From: Opisthorchis felineus
Lineage: Eukaryota; Platyhelminthes; Trematoda; Opisthorchiida; Opisthorchiidae
DNA length: 64,000 bases
NCBI GenBank assembly: GCA_004794785.1
Contig: SJOL01005983.1
Span: 23,074-87,073 of the forward strand
Direction of reading: 5' to 3'
The notes under the pieces were generated by a model. The model searched no databases and was not told where the DNA came from. It saw nothing but the letters and a program-made list of their open reading frames with translations. How positions within the stretch are numbered: position 1 is the first letter of the stretch; the number at the start of each line of letters is the position of its first letter. Shown piece after piece: positions 38,001 through 53,000 of this stretch. A program made the translations under genes and the position numbers.

Positions 38001-41000
38001 CATCGGGATAACACAGAAAAAAAGTCATGACTTTGCTGTTAACATCTAAACAGGCCAAACTCGACTCCATGGGCCACTGGTGTAAATGTGCCACAGACTA
38101 TCTACTGGAAGTTGAACGAAATGCACTGTTTCCTTCCGGCAGAAACGTTGCGTTGTTAATCAACAACTAAAAACGAAATGCCAGGGCCTAGCTTAATTTT
38201 TGTTTTGGTTGGGCCGGAACCTGCAAATTGGAAACACCTTACAGAAGGAATAATTTTGGTTATTCCTAAAGGTTTTACTTACACGAGAGAGCATTGTCCC
38301 ATGAATAGTTCATCCATATTTCCCATGATCTTTCGTCCAGCGATAAACCGATAACCTCATTCACTGGCTAAGCTACCATGCAACTCGCTCATGCATACGC
38401 CTTTTGTCACACGTCAAACTAATAGATATATCCCCTGCCCGATGAAGTCCTGGGTCGCCCTAGTGACAAAGCACGGTATTGGAAAGTGATATCCCACATG
38501 TCCTATGCTACCCTGAGCAACCGGTTACCATAAGGTAGCTATTCTGTAGCTCACAAGCGCGCGCGCCTTCAAGTTGGCATTCTTCCAGCCGTGTGAACCC
38601 CACGATACTCGGATTTATCTCTTACCTTGAATCCGACTGAGCTTTTATGAGTGATCGGCTGGTCGGTCAAAAATTTAAGTATGATTCCAACACATACATT
38701 TACTCTCAGAGGAATGACAGCTGGTCAGGGTAGTCCCGTAAGCCCTTAGATTTTCGGGAAAATCTTTTCAAGTCACAGTTGCAGAGGCTAAGACGGCTGT
38801 ACCTAACAGTTTGATGAGCATGGTGTACATGAAACAGGAAGCCGAGTGAGAGACGGCACCAGCTACCTATCAAGGAACAACTAACTCAAATCACCAATAG
38901 GATGACCTGAGTTTGTCAGTGCAGGGCAGTGCTTTGGTTGTGCGTTCAGCACAGGATGTATGTTTGGGGGGAGGTGAGCTTGATCATGGCAAGTCCAACG
39001 CGCGAACAAAGTGTTTTTAGTTGTGGGTGGTTGCGGGCTTTGTACAATGCACGCTCACCTCAGTCGTTTAAACAGTCGTCCTCCTATTCTGGCACGATCA
39101 TTCTAGTGAGTATAAATCAGGGTAGCACTGGACTCGAGTTTCGCTCTTATTAGAGCTCATTAAAAGTGGATATTTTCGGCCGTGCTGGGGTTTGAACTCC
39201 GTACATTTGGCATACTAGGCGAGCGTGTTACCACTACTCCATCAGAGCACGCTGGAAGCATTCGAGTTTTCACGTCTGAAACAGGTGAACGTGTTCACGT
39301 TTGAGCGATGTTATTGGTATGCCCGACTCCTCGAACAATGACCCAGTAACTGTCTTGGTTTTGACGATCGATTAACCCGCCTGTCATGACTTCCCAGTCA
39401 GGTAGCGCCAAAGACGCTTGAAACCAGCTGGATAATGTTTTTGATTTTGATGTGGGTGGTTGCGGGATTGGTATTGTTCACATTCACATCACTCCCGTTC
39501 GAACAGTGCTGGCATACTAATCATATCACTCAAGGTTGAACATGTTCACCTGTTTTAGACGTCAAAATTCAGATGCATCCGCCGTGCGCTGGACGTGGAC
39601 GACATTTCCCCGGTTTTCAACAATAAAACCGAGAAGAACTCGCTCCAACAAGAAATGTTAAGGCCCACACCACCATACATTTCAGTGTGGAAGGTGAAAC
39701 CGGTAACTTCTTCCACTTTCTAGATGGGCTTCAACGACTTCACGATAGTACACCCAGATGATTGGTGTACCGGAAACCAGCGTGGTCAAGGAGATACACC
39801 AAAATTAACAGCTTCGTTCCACTAAATTAGAAAGGTGATCCGATCGATAGTAAGAGAGAGAGAGAGAGAGAGATAAATATGCTCTGACGATATGCTAGAA
39901 CAGGAAACCCTAACTCTCACCAACGTTCTGATATAACGGGTTTCACGACAGCTTTAGTACAAAGCACTTGAACAGGGGAAAAGCCAATATTGTTACCACC
40001 ACTATTGAAAAAAAGACGTTTACAGTAGCTTCTCGTTTAAGGGCGATGTACCGTCTGACCTACTAAACAGAAGGCCTCACGCCAGTGTGAACACATTTTT
40101 CCCGGTCTAAACACTCCAAACCTGGTTAACAAACAATCGTCTGTGTTCCTTTAGTCTCAAAGATAAAGTGCTGGTCCATGCCCAAAATATGTTAGTATAC
40201 TCAGTCCCTTGCTGCTGTGCAGCAGAATACATTGGACAGACGACTAGGCAACCCGGTCAAAGAACGAAGGAAGCCAATCCACCCTGGCTAACTTCTGGAA
40301 CTAGGAGGACGATAATCAGCTCAGGCGCGCAACATCTAGCAGACACGGTGCACAGTGTAATACCCAGCCAAAGTTTTCGTGTTGTTTACCAGAGCCTGCT
40401 AATCAAATCAGATCAGTACGGTACGGCACAATCGCAGTGGCTGAGGCTACTACTACATTGCGAACCGATCCTTTGTCGGCAAAGACGCTTTGTTGGACTT
40501 GCCATGGTCAAGCTCACCTCCCACTAAACAAACATTCTGTACTAAACACACAACGACAGCACTGCCTTCCGTCTCTCACTCGGCTTCTTGTTTCATGTAC
40601 ACTACGCTCATTAAATTGTGTTGGGTACTGCTATCTTAGCCCTTACAACTGTACGACTTGAAAAGACCTTGCCGAAAACATGTTTGTTAACGCATCTTTT
40701 ATCTAGTTCCCTAGATATTTGTAAACTTGCCTTGAGCGTCAACTTGCAGGAGCATTCTAGAAAACACCAAAGATTTGGGCCATCGAGCTGTCAAAAGTTG
40801 CAACTGTGATCAAAAGCGTAGACATCCCAGCCTGCGTAAAAATGCAAATGTCGTTTCGAGCCCACTGAGAATGACTACAGGAAAATTCGCTCCACGTTTC
40901 GCATAAATCACAGGTGGACATCCTCCATTCACACATGGATCAGATAGTTCGATTTTGGTTACACAAAACGGTGTCTGAGTGCAATACCACCCCTATGTTG

Positions 41001-44000
41001 TATGGATGGATTCACCACTAATTTGACTCACAACACTCTTCATTTTCTTCTGCCAACAAGTCTCACAGTTTGCTGCTTCCCCGTTACTTTCAGTAGGCAT
41101 AGCTGAACAACGACGCGGATACTCCCGGAATTTTGTTCTTAAGAATATGGCTGTTTTTAAGCAGTGGTCTAAAATAACCAGATACGATCAATCCTAATGG
41201 GAAATACGAGGCAGAACATTATCTTTGGCTGCTCCGCCGATGGTTTAAAATCTCGAAAATGACAAGCTGAACAAGGGGCTGGGAAAGAAGAGAGTGAATT
41301 TAGACTAATCAAAGGGCGATAAATTCCGAGTTTATCGTTTTGAAGGTCGATGAGTTGAAAGCCGAGCATTAGTTAGTAAGAGCTGAATTCAACGACGAAA
41401 TCTCAACCACCCAGCGGAAAGAATCCAGCGAAGATATCTAGGGAACAACGCGCTTGCTTAGTGAAAAGAAATGAACACGAAGGCAAACTATTTTGGCGTG
41501 AGTAAAGTAGTCCCCCGGAACGGGCTGTTCTTAGAAGGAAACGCTTCAAAATAAAGCCCATGGATCAGTGTTACGTGAGGTTTGGCTTGAAAGTGATGTT
41601 ACCAACTAGGAACTAATCTCCCATCAAGATGAAGCAAACTTGGGCACTGAGTTTTGTGTATTCTAAAAATCTGCTGCTGGATTTGCTTTGAAATTTATCC
41701 CTAAGGCGGCTTTAATTCAAAGCATGTATGCCAGTTACTGCATAGAAAGAAATGAAAAAATAACTGCGCTTAACCTCACCAAATGCCGTAGTGTCACAGG
41801 CAAAGCTTTAGAATTACACAAAACATATTTTCATGCAGAAATTACGAAAGTTTTCTGCAGATATTCCAAAAATCTCTATTGTTAACATTGAGCAGCCTCC
41901 TTAAATGCGTGCTCAAACTTTGTACGATGTGCGTGCCTCACTAACGTCTCAAAAGAATTAGCTCTCGCTCATTTTGCATGGTGTTTACGGTCTACGTTCG
42001 CTACAAATCAGGTCACAGTGGAAGTAAATCAGAAAGTTATCTCACTCATGGAATTAGAATTTGGTTTAGAAAAGACCATTTTTATTTGTGTTTATCACTG
42101 GTTGAAAACAACGGTAAGTGCAGGGTTTTTTTAATAACTCAGCTTGTCGATCACTGTGGGCAAAATTGTTGGAATCATAATCCAAATAGAATCCACACAC
42201 AGCGCACACCATCTTCATCCCCGTTCGTACTGAGAATGGTGAGGAAATTTCAACAGACTGTTCGTACTTTATATGAGTGTGCGCGAATATCTTAAATTTA
42301 TGTGAGGGGCACGGAAAGGCTTAAGGAACACTCGGGTGTTACTCATCTTTCGGCATTCGCAAAGTGATGCTCGTCTTCAAAGGTCTGATAACATTTTGCT
42401 TTGATGTTAAATGTTTTGGGTGTCCAACACATCTTCACAAGTGAGCAGATCACAAGATCGCGTCACTTCCCTCGGCGCTTCTCTGTTCTCACTCGGGAGT
42501 GTTTGTATGGCTGATCAAAAAGGCTTTCTGCAAGAGGGATCAACCACTAATAATTTAGACTGAAACGTTCTACGTCGCATGGGTGCACGTCGTATACTTT
42601 GACAAGCGGAACTCTGTCACATCCACTTCGATTTTATTGAACAACTTATTTCCTTCTCGACGTAGACTCCTCAGCGACGTCCCCAATTTGAAACTCACCG
42701 CAATGTCGTGAGATGCTCACTGCTGATCATCCTCAGTAGGGATGACAGCCGTGAAGTGCTCCTCGGCTGTTCAGCTTGCATCTGCTTCACTTGCAGGACG
42801 AAATCTTCATCGATAATTTTGCTTGTTTAATACTTATTGCGCTTTTTGGACGCCACATTAGCCGCACTGTATTTAATCTACAACACCTTATTTGAAACTC
42901 TTCTCACATTCATGACCGAGGTAGACGTACTGTTCCACATATATCAACCAATTATCGTTGTGACTTGCTTGAAAACTAGGTGCATCTTGGGTGTAGTGGA
43001 GGGTGCAGAGATGACTCAGTCATTCATTTAGTAGCACTCGTGCATCAAACCTGTCACCTTCAATGCGTAGCCGCCCAGTCCTTCAAACCAGCATTCGTAT
43101 CTAATTCACGCATTTTGGGTGCATTAAACTAAAAAATGATAAGAGACTGGGTGTCAGGTGAACTAAGAAATCTGTTTCCAGTTTAAAATTGTGAACTCAA
43201 GGGGAGCTGAAGTGGTTTCAATAACATTCAGCCCATTATACACATAGGTAGACTTGTGTAATAATCTTCCTCATAAACACCAATAAATAATCAAGTGGAA
43301 TACATGGTGAGTCCAAGGCGGATTTTAGATTTGTGGATTGATCGACTCTCATATCTCGGCTCCTGTGAAGTGGTCAGTGATTGTGTCAAACAAGGTCCAT
43401 GAAAATACAAGGTAACTGGTTGTAAGAAGTCTACATAAAAATGTTACAGGTAGTTCATTGGTTAAGACATGAACTTACTGGCCGAATGGTTCGTGGATCA
43501 TAACCAATCCCGGCATCTCAGCGGCTCTTTTCTAGGCTTGGGCGACCTGATAGTACCTCAAAATTCATGCTTCTTTCTGATGTTGCGGCAGCTAGACACC
43601 GAGAGGGTGTTACAGCTGAACAATCATTTTTTAAATATTTATTTTCACATAAATATGGCTGATAATGAATCCTTTTTGTTTTATTCAGCGGTTTTCGAAC
43701 TTGAAAATGTGTTTAGTTTAAGTCAATATCCGCTTCTCATTTCTAAAACCTACTTCACTTTAATTTCGTCCATTTCATCAGAGTACATAAATAAGATAAA
43801 TCTTACTGCTCTCGTGAATCTTCAAGTATCCATTAGCTGAGGTGCCTAAAGAATATGTGGAACATTGTCTGGTAGAGACCCATGAAGAACACACGACAAT
43901 ATCACTGAAGTAACTCCGATGAGTCATTAGCTGGAAAATCTGCTCAGCAAAGTGAAAGCAATTGGGTACATACAAATACATCGAATAAGGTGAGACCGGA

Positions 44001-47000
44001 AGTAGGCTGTAAAGGTGGATTGGTACTCTTTCGACACTGTTCATAATGATCAAATCTTTTTCTCTACCTCTAAGATTGAGCATCTGTATGAAACATTGGG
44101 AGAGAACTTGAAAGTTTTGATTCGCTCTATTAATAGCTAGAATCTTGGCGATGAGAATTCACTTGACTGTTTTAAAAGACCCGGTTCTACGCATCAAATT
44201 CTCAGTGCATCAGTCTGGGTTTTCAGACCTGGTAATACCAGGATGAGCCGATTGAATAACTGAACAGACTTCTCACATCGACCAAACGCAATAAACGTTG
44301 TATCAGGCAGGTGCAGTGTGAATTTCAGAAGCTGGATGTCTCTAAACGAAATGTAAGGAACTATAGTTGAATGTTCAAAAAAGAGCAAAAACGATTAAGT
44401 TTCTTTTGACTTTTCGTGTGAAAATACTCAATATGAGGTAGTCGTTTCAACTCCCACCAGGTCAGTGGTCCTTAACTAGGGAACCCTTCGCGTTCCCAAA
44501 TTCAGCGTGTTCCCTAATGAAGATTTTCAATGTTTCAGCGATTTTGCATAAGTGAGGATGTGAACCATCAGTGAGTGGGTTTTTAATGCATTTCAGATGC
44601 AACCATCATATGTCCGCATTATCCCTTCCTCATATGACGTAACCTTTGAGTAATTTCGAGGCCATTCTTCCACCAGGTACCTTTATGTAACAGTGCATTA
44701 ATCATCCCGAGCATATTAACGAAATACCCGGGTGCAAAAAAGCATTATACATCAATCTTCTCATTTACCGATGCCCTTCGGGATAACTTGTATCACTGCT
44801 TTCCTGGGATGTGATATGTTTGGGTGAGGGCGATTTAATGAACTCCATTTAGAGTTGTCTTTTCAGAAGTAATTTTAACCAGTCAGAAAACCATTTGAAT
44901 ATCACCTCTGGCAATTCATCAGAAATAGCATGTTTATCACAATTCGGGTTCCGTTCACCCTTCACAATTGTATCTGCAACCGATCATAAGCAAATATTGT
45001 CTGTTTAGGAAAATAATTCTATATCTGGACTAGTGTCTCAAATAATTCATTGGGTGAATTCTGGTCAGCAATTCTAAGAAGAAACATCAAGAACTAGGTT
45101 CTTTGGAACCTCGTCTAAATCCCCAGTTCTTACCAATTAGTATGCGACTGAGTAATTGGACCTCAAATACCACTTGAACTTAGCTGTGTATGCATCTTGA
45201 ACCCGGCAAAATCAGTGTGTTGAAGCTTGCTTCAGCTAAGGCACCCAGCTAGTCGATACCGCAACGGGAAATTGATTCTTCATAAGGTAATGAAAATTTG
45301 CAGGCTCATATTCAGCTTAAATATGCATGAAATTGTTGGTCTAAAATTTAAATACCACCCATAGAACGCAAGCGATGCGAGTGCCTGGTGAGGATTTCAC
45401 TTTCTGCCAAGAGGTAGGAGGGGTCACTTGACTCATACGACCAGCCAGATGGCGTCCAGACGCAGTTGACCATACCGTGGAATGGACATGTTAGAAGAGC
45501 TAGCTGGTGAAATCTTGCATCATACCCTAACTAAACTTTCTAGCCCGTACTCAAGCATACTGAAAGTTAGACGATCCCCTGTGCTTTTACCAGGTCTTCG
45601 CAACTGGGTCTGGGATTTCTGCAACTGTGATCTACATCAAGGTATCTTTAATAGATGTTCTCATTTAAGTCCATTCCTCAGGTCAGTATGTACATCAGTT
45701 CACTACCTTCTTCCCCTTAATAACACGTTCACGTTTTGCTCCACTGATTCCCTGTAGTTTTTTTGTTCAGAGACTTTTAAACGGCGCTTAATAGCATTTC
45801 ATGAGATTGCGATCACACGACTTATCTTGCATAGATAACGGCGTTCCATTTTGAAGACAGGTGCTCATCACAATGAGTTTTCTGTTGCATTCTAGGGTTT
45901 ATCAGCGGTACCTTGAAGCAGGAACATTTAGATTTACTAGAGTATTCCCCCCCAGAACAGTTGTTCCACTCTGAGATCCTTTATCGGTAGCTACTGTATA
46001 AGACAGAAAATTTTGGTATGCGCTGATGAAGAATTTTTTAGGACTTATACTGTAGTGGTATATTCAAGATCTCATGTGACAAATGTGAACATTCGACACA
46101 CATACAAAACGTTGCAACATAATTGCACTCTTTTTCAACACCACTCTCTCTCTCTACGTAATTTCCTAGTACTTCTTATGTGGGCCTTGTTTGTCGCTGT
46201 CTTAGACACGCAGCCAGAATGTCTGATACCGACCACGAAAGCTATTTACGCTAGACAATATGCTCAAACTTGCTCATCTTTGTCCTACACAATGCACAGT
46301 TAAAGGATCCGTGCACCATGTCGATTGGTGATGCTCTCTCAGGCAATGTGGCGTGCGCCGTCAGCAAAGGAAACAAATGCATCCCATATCCGGAATTGGC
46401 AGCCTATTCTTGTATATGTTCGGCGGAGTATTCCCGAATACCAAAGTCAGCACTTTTGCCCAAGGGACGTTTGTTGGACAATTGCCTGAGACAAGTTGAC
46501 CCGTGCATGGTGAAAGCTTGCATACATGGCACCTGCGTCCTGGTAAGCATTGGTGATCAAGCATGATCAGCGCATTTTCAAGCAGCCAGTACTTTTCAGC
46601 CTATCCGATCAAATTAAAACCTAGCCTGACGCTGAAGTTTAGGCCAAGTTAGATGGTCATCGAGTGAGCTCAAGTTAACAGGGTATCACAGCTCGTAGAC
46701 TAAATAGCAAAAAATATGTTCCTTTAAAAACAACGCCGTCAGTACTGATCATTGTCACTCTTTTGTTGGAGGATCCCATCATGGTGCTGGGACTTTTGGA
46801 ACAGCTAAAAGTATTTGGTGATGATTCCTTTAAAAAATTAAATAGAATTATAAATATCCTGTCACAATCGCTCTCCTTGGAAGGCTAATGATTCATCCAG
46901 TAAAGGCAAAAGAATGATCCTATATAATCCACAATTTTACAAGGATAATTATCCCTCTTTTTGATACAAATTGGACGATTTGAAAGGAAGCACAAATTCA

Positions 47001-50000
47001 CGAATGCTGTCTATTACTTCTTGGGCCCTTCAGTTGGGTGTAAATGAGATGGATAATAAGGACCTATGGCCCGTGGTTGAGAGCTACTGACCTTGAACCA
47101 CAAAGCACACTTACAACCGATCTGCCGCACACTGAACTATTATGGCCTTGCGATGGCATAGAGACCAAAACGTGATCTTCTGAACAAAACGGTTAAGGCT
47201 TCGTCCCACCACTTAAATATCGCCGCTTGCTGCCTAAGAATTATAAGGCAGCTGTGCATCCAAATCGCGTCACAACCGAATGAGTCTAGTTCTTAGTGTG
47301 TTTACTACTTTAAAAAATCCCTTATGTTAGGCTACTACTGTACGGGTCATTGCAGCTCCAGCTGATCTTGAAGGCTTCAGAACCATTCATTTTATGGTAA
47401 GGAATGTACATTGTTCAATTACGTCTGTACAGTACAGCTTGAAGTGACTTTTGACGACATCATGTTCTTAGAAAATCGTTATGCTTCCTAACCCAGTGAG
47501 GAAAATTACAATCCTATTATCAAAGACAAACTAGATCCGGGCCTTCGCCTATGGTTTCTCTTCAATACCCTATGAAGGTGGGAAACGTGTTTGCAATCGA
47601 GGGTAAATTTTTAACACAAAAATAACGGAAAGTTGGGCAATCTTATTTAGAATGTGGACGGATTATATAAGCTCGAAGAGCGAATTCTTGGCCGTAAGCG
47701 ATCCTTCAAAAGCGTTCTGTCTATCACTGAAGAACAGGATCATGCAAAGGTGAACAAAGTTTTAAAAAAGTTTCAGAGAGATTTCAGACAGAAACTTAAA
47801 GTTTGAGCAAGTTTCGAAATTAGAATCATGTCATATAAGAGGAGATGAAAGAGACGTTCCGTGTTAAAAATAAATTCGGGGATATATTCTGGCAGCCTGC
47901 GCTGCACTTGCCGACCAGAAATTTACAGAAGACTGACGTTAAGTTCGGTTGTATAACAGTGTATGTTACAGTAATCTTGCCATAACGGTGCCTTTTCTGG
48001 AGTGTTCGGGGAACATGGCAGACGGAATGTAGCCTCGTTTTGTAGGACTGATAAACCTCTCGATAAAGCTTGGCGCTAGCAAATCAGGTCAGCTCAGAAA
48101 TTTTGGTGAAAATTGCTTTACCAAATAGAGACTAACAAAGAATTATTGGGGAGACCACACCAGAGTTTGGGAAGAAAAATTTCGATAACACTAAAAAGGG
48201 GAAATCACAGGGCACGGTGTGGTGGTGCTTTCTTGAAGGCAGTAAGAGTATTATAAACTGGGAGATACATAATACTCATCATACCACTTCAACAGCTTTT
48301 TCTTTGTAAGTTTGTACGTTCGACAGTTATAATCCATTAAATCACTTGCAAGATTGTCGGCCTAGAGCATCGGATGGTGAAGTGGAGAACTGGTGTACAG
48401 CTGACGTACAAGAAAGCGAAAGGTAAGGAGACGAAACCTTGGAGACCGGTATCTGTGTAAGTACCGAGTTTTGGTCACATGGGCTTGTAAATAGCTTGTG
48501 GTTGGTAAGCCAGTTTTGGATCAGCTCATGCACTGTTGCAGTTTGGGCCAAACTTCTGTCAGTAACTGCAAGAGTACACTTTGGCTTATTCCGAAACAAG
48601 TGAAAAAGAAACCCGATGCGCCGGCTGTGCGACACCATCCAGCATGGAGGGGGATTGTTGGCAAGCGAACTGTTGAATCTTTAGCAGGAAAAGAAGCCCG
48701 CATTTTATTCTTCTAAACAGTTTAAAAATATTTAAAAACTTAGTTGTCTCTTTTTTGACAATAGTATTGTCTATGTCACTGTTTAGCTATTAGCAACCTC
48801 ACCAAGAAAGTCATACTGGTTCACCTGTGGCCACCAGTCCAGTGAGAACACCAGCACACCAGTTAAGGACCAGAGCTGATAGAAATTTTAGAGCCATGGG
48901 CGTTGTCAAGGCAAGTGAGATGCAATGAAAAATTGGGAAGGGAAATACATAGCCACTTTGAAGACCTCCCCTTGTTGCGACAATGTAAATTTTGTTCAGA
49001 TACACCAATGAACGACAGTTCCATTATTTAACCGATTGTCTGTTTACTTTAGAACGATGTTGAGGAGTGAATGAAAACTTACCGATCCACATACAATTTG
49101 TTGCCATGAAGCAACGTGAATTTGAAGAAAATATTATCAATATAAGTAGATTTGGAGTTCTCCAATTGATATTTTGTGCCGTAAATGAAGTCAACTTATG
49201 GCAAAAAGTCGAGAATCACTGCGCAGCTGGTTGTTTCTTATTAGGAACTACCAGTATTCCATATGTGGTATGACTTCTTGGAACGAGGGATGAGTAGCAC
49301 CATATCCTTTGTAAGTGCTAGCTAGTCACACTGCTGAAGATTCGACTGTGGTCAAGAGGCTTATTGTTCAAATACTGTGCGGGATTAGTGAGATAGTCAG
49401 TGTTGATGCCTCTCAATAAAGACGAAACTAGCTTAAAGCGCTTCTCGTTATTTCGGCATAAGGTGACAACACTAGTGAGATATAATCTCGATTAAAGAAT
49501 TTTCAATCCCCTTATAGTGATAACAATTTTAAGTTCATGTCACTTCACAGGAACAAATAGGCCGATAATTTCCCATCCACTCCTCAACAACGTTCGAAAC
49601 TAAACAGATGCCTGGTTAAGAAATAGAACTGACATTCACTGGTGTGAATGGGCACCTGAACAAAATCTGCATTAGAAAATTTGCAAAAGTCCCCGTTGTG
49701 GCATAAGAATCGCTTGACCAGCAGTGCATGGAGCATGCTGAAATCTAGAATGCTCTGCTGAACTCTGCTTTACTAGACGGTGCCATTTAAGAAATTAACT
49801 ATTTTTCGGGCCGCTTGCGCTCATTCACTGACACAGAGTGGGTCAGCGGACAGTCGTTTGGAGCGTTCTCGATGGCGACCGTACTGCTCCACTGCTTCCT
49901 CTCCCCAACTTTGAACAATTTAAAACATTTTACAAAGAAGCATTTGTCAAGGCCAGCCCTCCCAAATGCCCTCTATCGAGCCAGAGTGATGTATGGAAGG

Positions 50001-53000
50001 AACATGTGCGTTCGAAAACTTATTTACTACAAATAAACAGTCTTTCACGACCAGGTTATCTTCTCTAAATTTCGACAGGATTACTTGGGAACCAAGTGCT
50101 GTTTGCAAAAAAATTGGAACCACGACTAATCGAGGTGGCTACTAAAAAAAAATTGAATGTACCTTGATTTAGCACTCCGGGGGAGGAACTGTGAGAGAAC
50201 AACTGAGAGAGTGAAACTGAAAGAGAAACTGAGTGTCGTTGCAACTTATCCTGGGAAGCAGAACCACAATGCAATATTCAGAAGGGCCGAGTAGGGCCTG
50301 TCTAATTATAAGAGATATGCAGATCACAAACAGTCTGATCGAGCGCCAAACATCATGGGAAAGCTTACGGCAGAAAGCTGAACCCTGTAAGACTTTTCAT
50401 TCTGAAATGTTTTCAATCGATGTAAAAAAAATTCCATTTATTCCTCTCTTTCTGTAGGCACCAGGTTACATCGATAGAGACAGCACATTTTAGCACTGAA
50501 CACCGGCGTAGTCAGGGTTCGAATTAAGTGGCTAATCATTATAGTTGTATTTTATCAATGATGGATACCATTTGCGAAAATGTTTCCTCAGACCGACATC
50601 AATCAGCGTTTGTCTTTAAGGTAAGAACGTCTATAGGAAAAATTTTCTATCTCAAAGCTCTGCTCCTCGGGAGACGAGACGTACAGCAAATGTGGGGTTT
50701 ACAGTGCAAGAGAACATGCTGAAGTATTCCTATTTAGGATCTTTATGGTAGTTTCTAGAAAACAGAGCATAGTTTGCTAGTACTATAAAGTTTATAACAG
50801 AGCTCCAGGTGCCCTAAAATGGCGAATGTAGGTTAGTAAGCTCCTGGATCAGGGTTTCTTATTTTAAAAAAGATGCCTGCAGCTAAGGTTTGAATATATT
50901 TCTACACGTCTTTGGTCCACATGAAGAGTAATTAGACTTCAGATTTCAGAAACTAAGTCAACAAGTGGAATGAACATTATTTCATAATTTGGGTTTACAC
51001 TGCTGTTTGTACGATGTATACATCATCCACTGCCTACTGGCAAGCTGGACATCAGAACACACTTGTGTGTCTGTAGCATATGCTGCACGGATTATTACAT
51101 CTGAGCATTTGACGCTCTTCTCGCTCCACCTTACGGTGGAAGATTTTAAGTTGTTTCAAACTAGCATACAAGGCGTTGGTTAATTTCGAAGACCAATTGA
51201 TAATCTTGGTTGGGAATAGTAACAGTCATAACTTTTTGGCAAACATTTGAAGGGCCATTGAGCTATTAAGAAAATATGCTTACGTTGCCTGCTATCCGTG
51301 GCTTAAGATTCCTTGGTCACCGTTGGTTTAAGATGGGTAGCTTGGTGAATCTAAGCTGCCTAAGCAAACAAAAGGAAAACAAAACATACGAAACTCGAAA
51401 TTTCCGCAAATGCAGTCCTCCCTTTTACATAAATTGGAACGCAGAAAACAGTTATTTTTCTGGAGGTTATCTTTACAAGGGTGGAGCGGACCTTCATACA
51501 CACTAAGGGCTTGCTTTGCTTCATCTTGTGTGATTTTGCTTTGATAATGCTTCAGTTGCTTGCGTTGCTACAGCCTAATAAATATAATGGCATTTCTACG
51601 CAGTTGTCACACGAATAAACTCGTCTGTCAAAATGAGTTTACGATTGAACGTAATTTTTTTGCAATAAACGTTACTTAAAATGCTATTGTGCCTAAAACT
51701 ATTGGTTAGAACCTTGTTGGATTCTGATGAAGTCTACTAACTCCGTAGTACTTAAGACCTCCGTTTTGCCAATTACTACTCAAGTTAAGTAGGCCCTAAG
51801 TGATTAATCTCTGTTAACAGCTTATCTGAATGTAAATTCGTAAATTCGACCCACTGAAGAGCACACGCCTTAACCTATACACTATCACGAGCTCACATTG
51901 AATTTCGCTTTATGATCCAGAATTCGGTAACAACTTTTCAAAAGCCAGATTAATTCCGTGCTCTTTAATATTTGCCTTCACAGACTGAACAGGGAACTGC
52001 ACTGGAAATAAGGGGGAAGGAGAAACGTGAGCCATTTACCTGGCTTGGGAGAAGGCCGGCCGTGGTCGCACGTTGTTTATGTAACGCTGGATGGACTGGA
52101 GAAAAATGCGAACATCCACTTAGTTTGAACGGTTGGACACCTTGGTCACAATGGTCGCAGTGCGAGCCAGAATGCCAAAGTTTTTTTCGGCAGAATCCAC
52201 CTCGAGGAGTGCAGGAGATGGTCATGTTCGGTCAGAGTACGCCGCGATGGGGTATGAGACAACGCACTCGGTTTCGTGATTGTATTGGACATTCATCTGA
52301 CTGTCGTGAGGAAATGCAAGGACTGGCTGCCAAGATGGGTATGACCATAGAAGATGGTGAAACGTGGAGGCAATATGAAAGGCGTGGATGTAGACCCAGG
52401 TTCTGCGACAGACATCTATTTGTGGCTATGGGTAAACGAGCTGTAAAACGATCGGCCATACAGAAGCAGGTGGTAAGTACTGGTTATTCGAGCTAACAGC
52501 ACTACGTTTTAGCTCACTTATAATTAAGCACCATGTGATTGCTTGCAATAAGTGTCGTTTACATAGACTTCAAAGAATGAGTGACAACACAACTGAAATA
52601 ATTGTCATCACATTTATGCAGTTGCTACAACTACTGGCGCAATGGAATAAACCGACTGATAGCAGCAGCTCCAATCGAACGGGGACTACTCATCAGGTTC
52701 TGTCCCAGACTCCAAAGTAAACACGCAACAGTTTCCCTTTAAGAGTCCCTGCAATTTACCTCCTGTTTGTGCAAAAGACAGGAAACCAAATAGAAAGTCC
52801 TCATGAAGTTTGAAAACTGTGTACTACTGAAACTAGGAATTCTACTGTGAAGCTCATTAGTCCTCATTGCGGTTCGATGTATGCGCAAGGTAAATTTGAG
52901 TATCCGCCTTTCCGGCAGATTCTAACCGTATTTTTGTCAAATGGCTTAAGATGGGGTATCACTGAATGCGATTGTCCGATGAGTGAGATGTATCGTTTCC

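Noticed and set aside
43469..43840. 123-codon plus-strand frame
   Set aside because: Its first third is a SINE family 2 copy and the rest shows no protein feature or splice sites.
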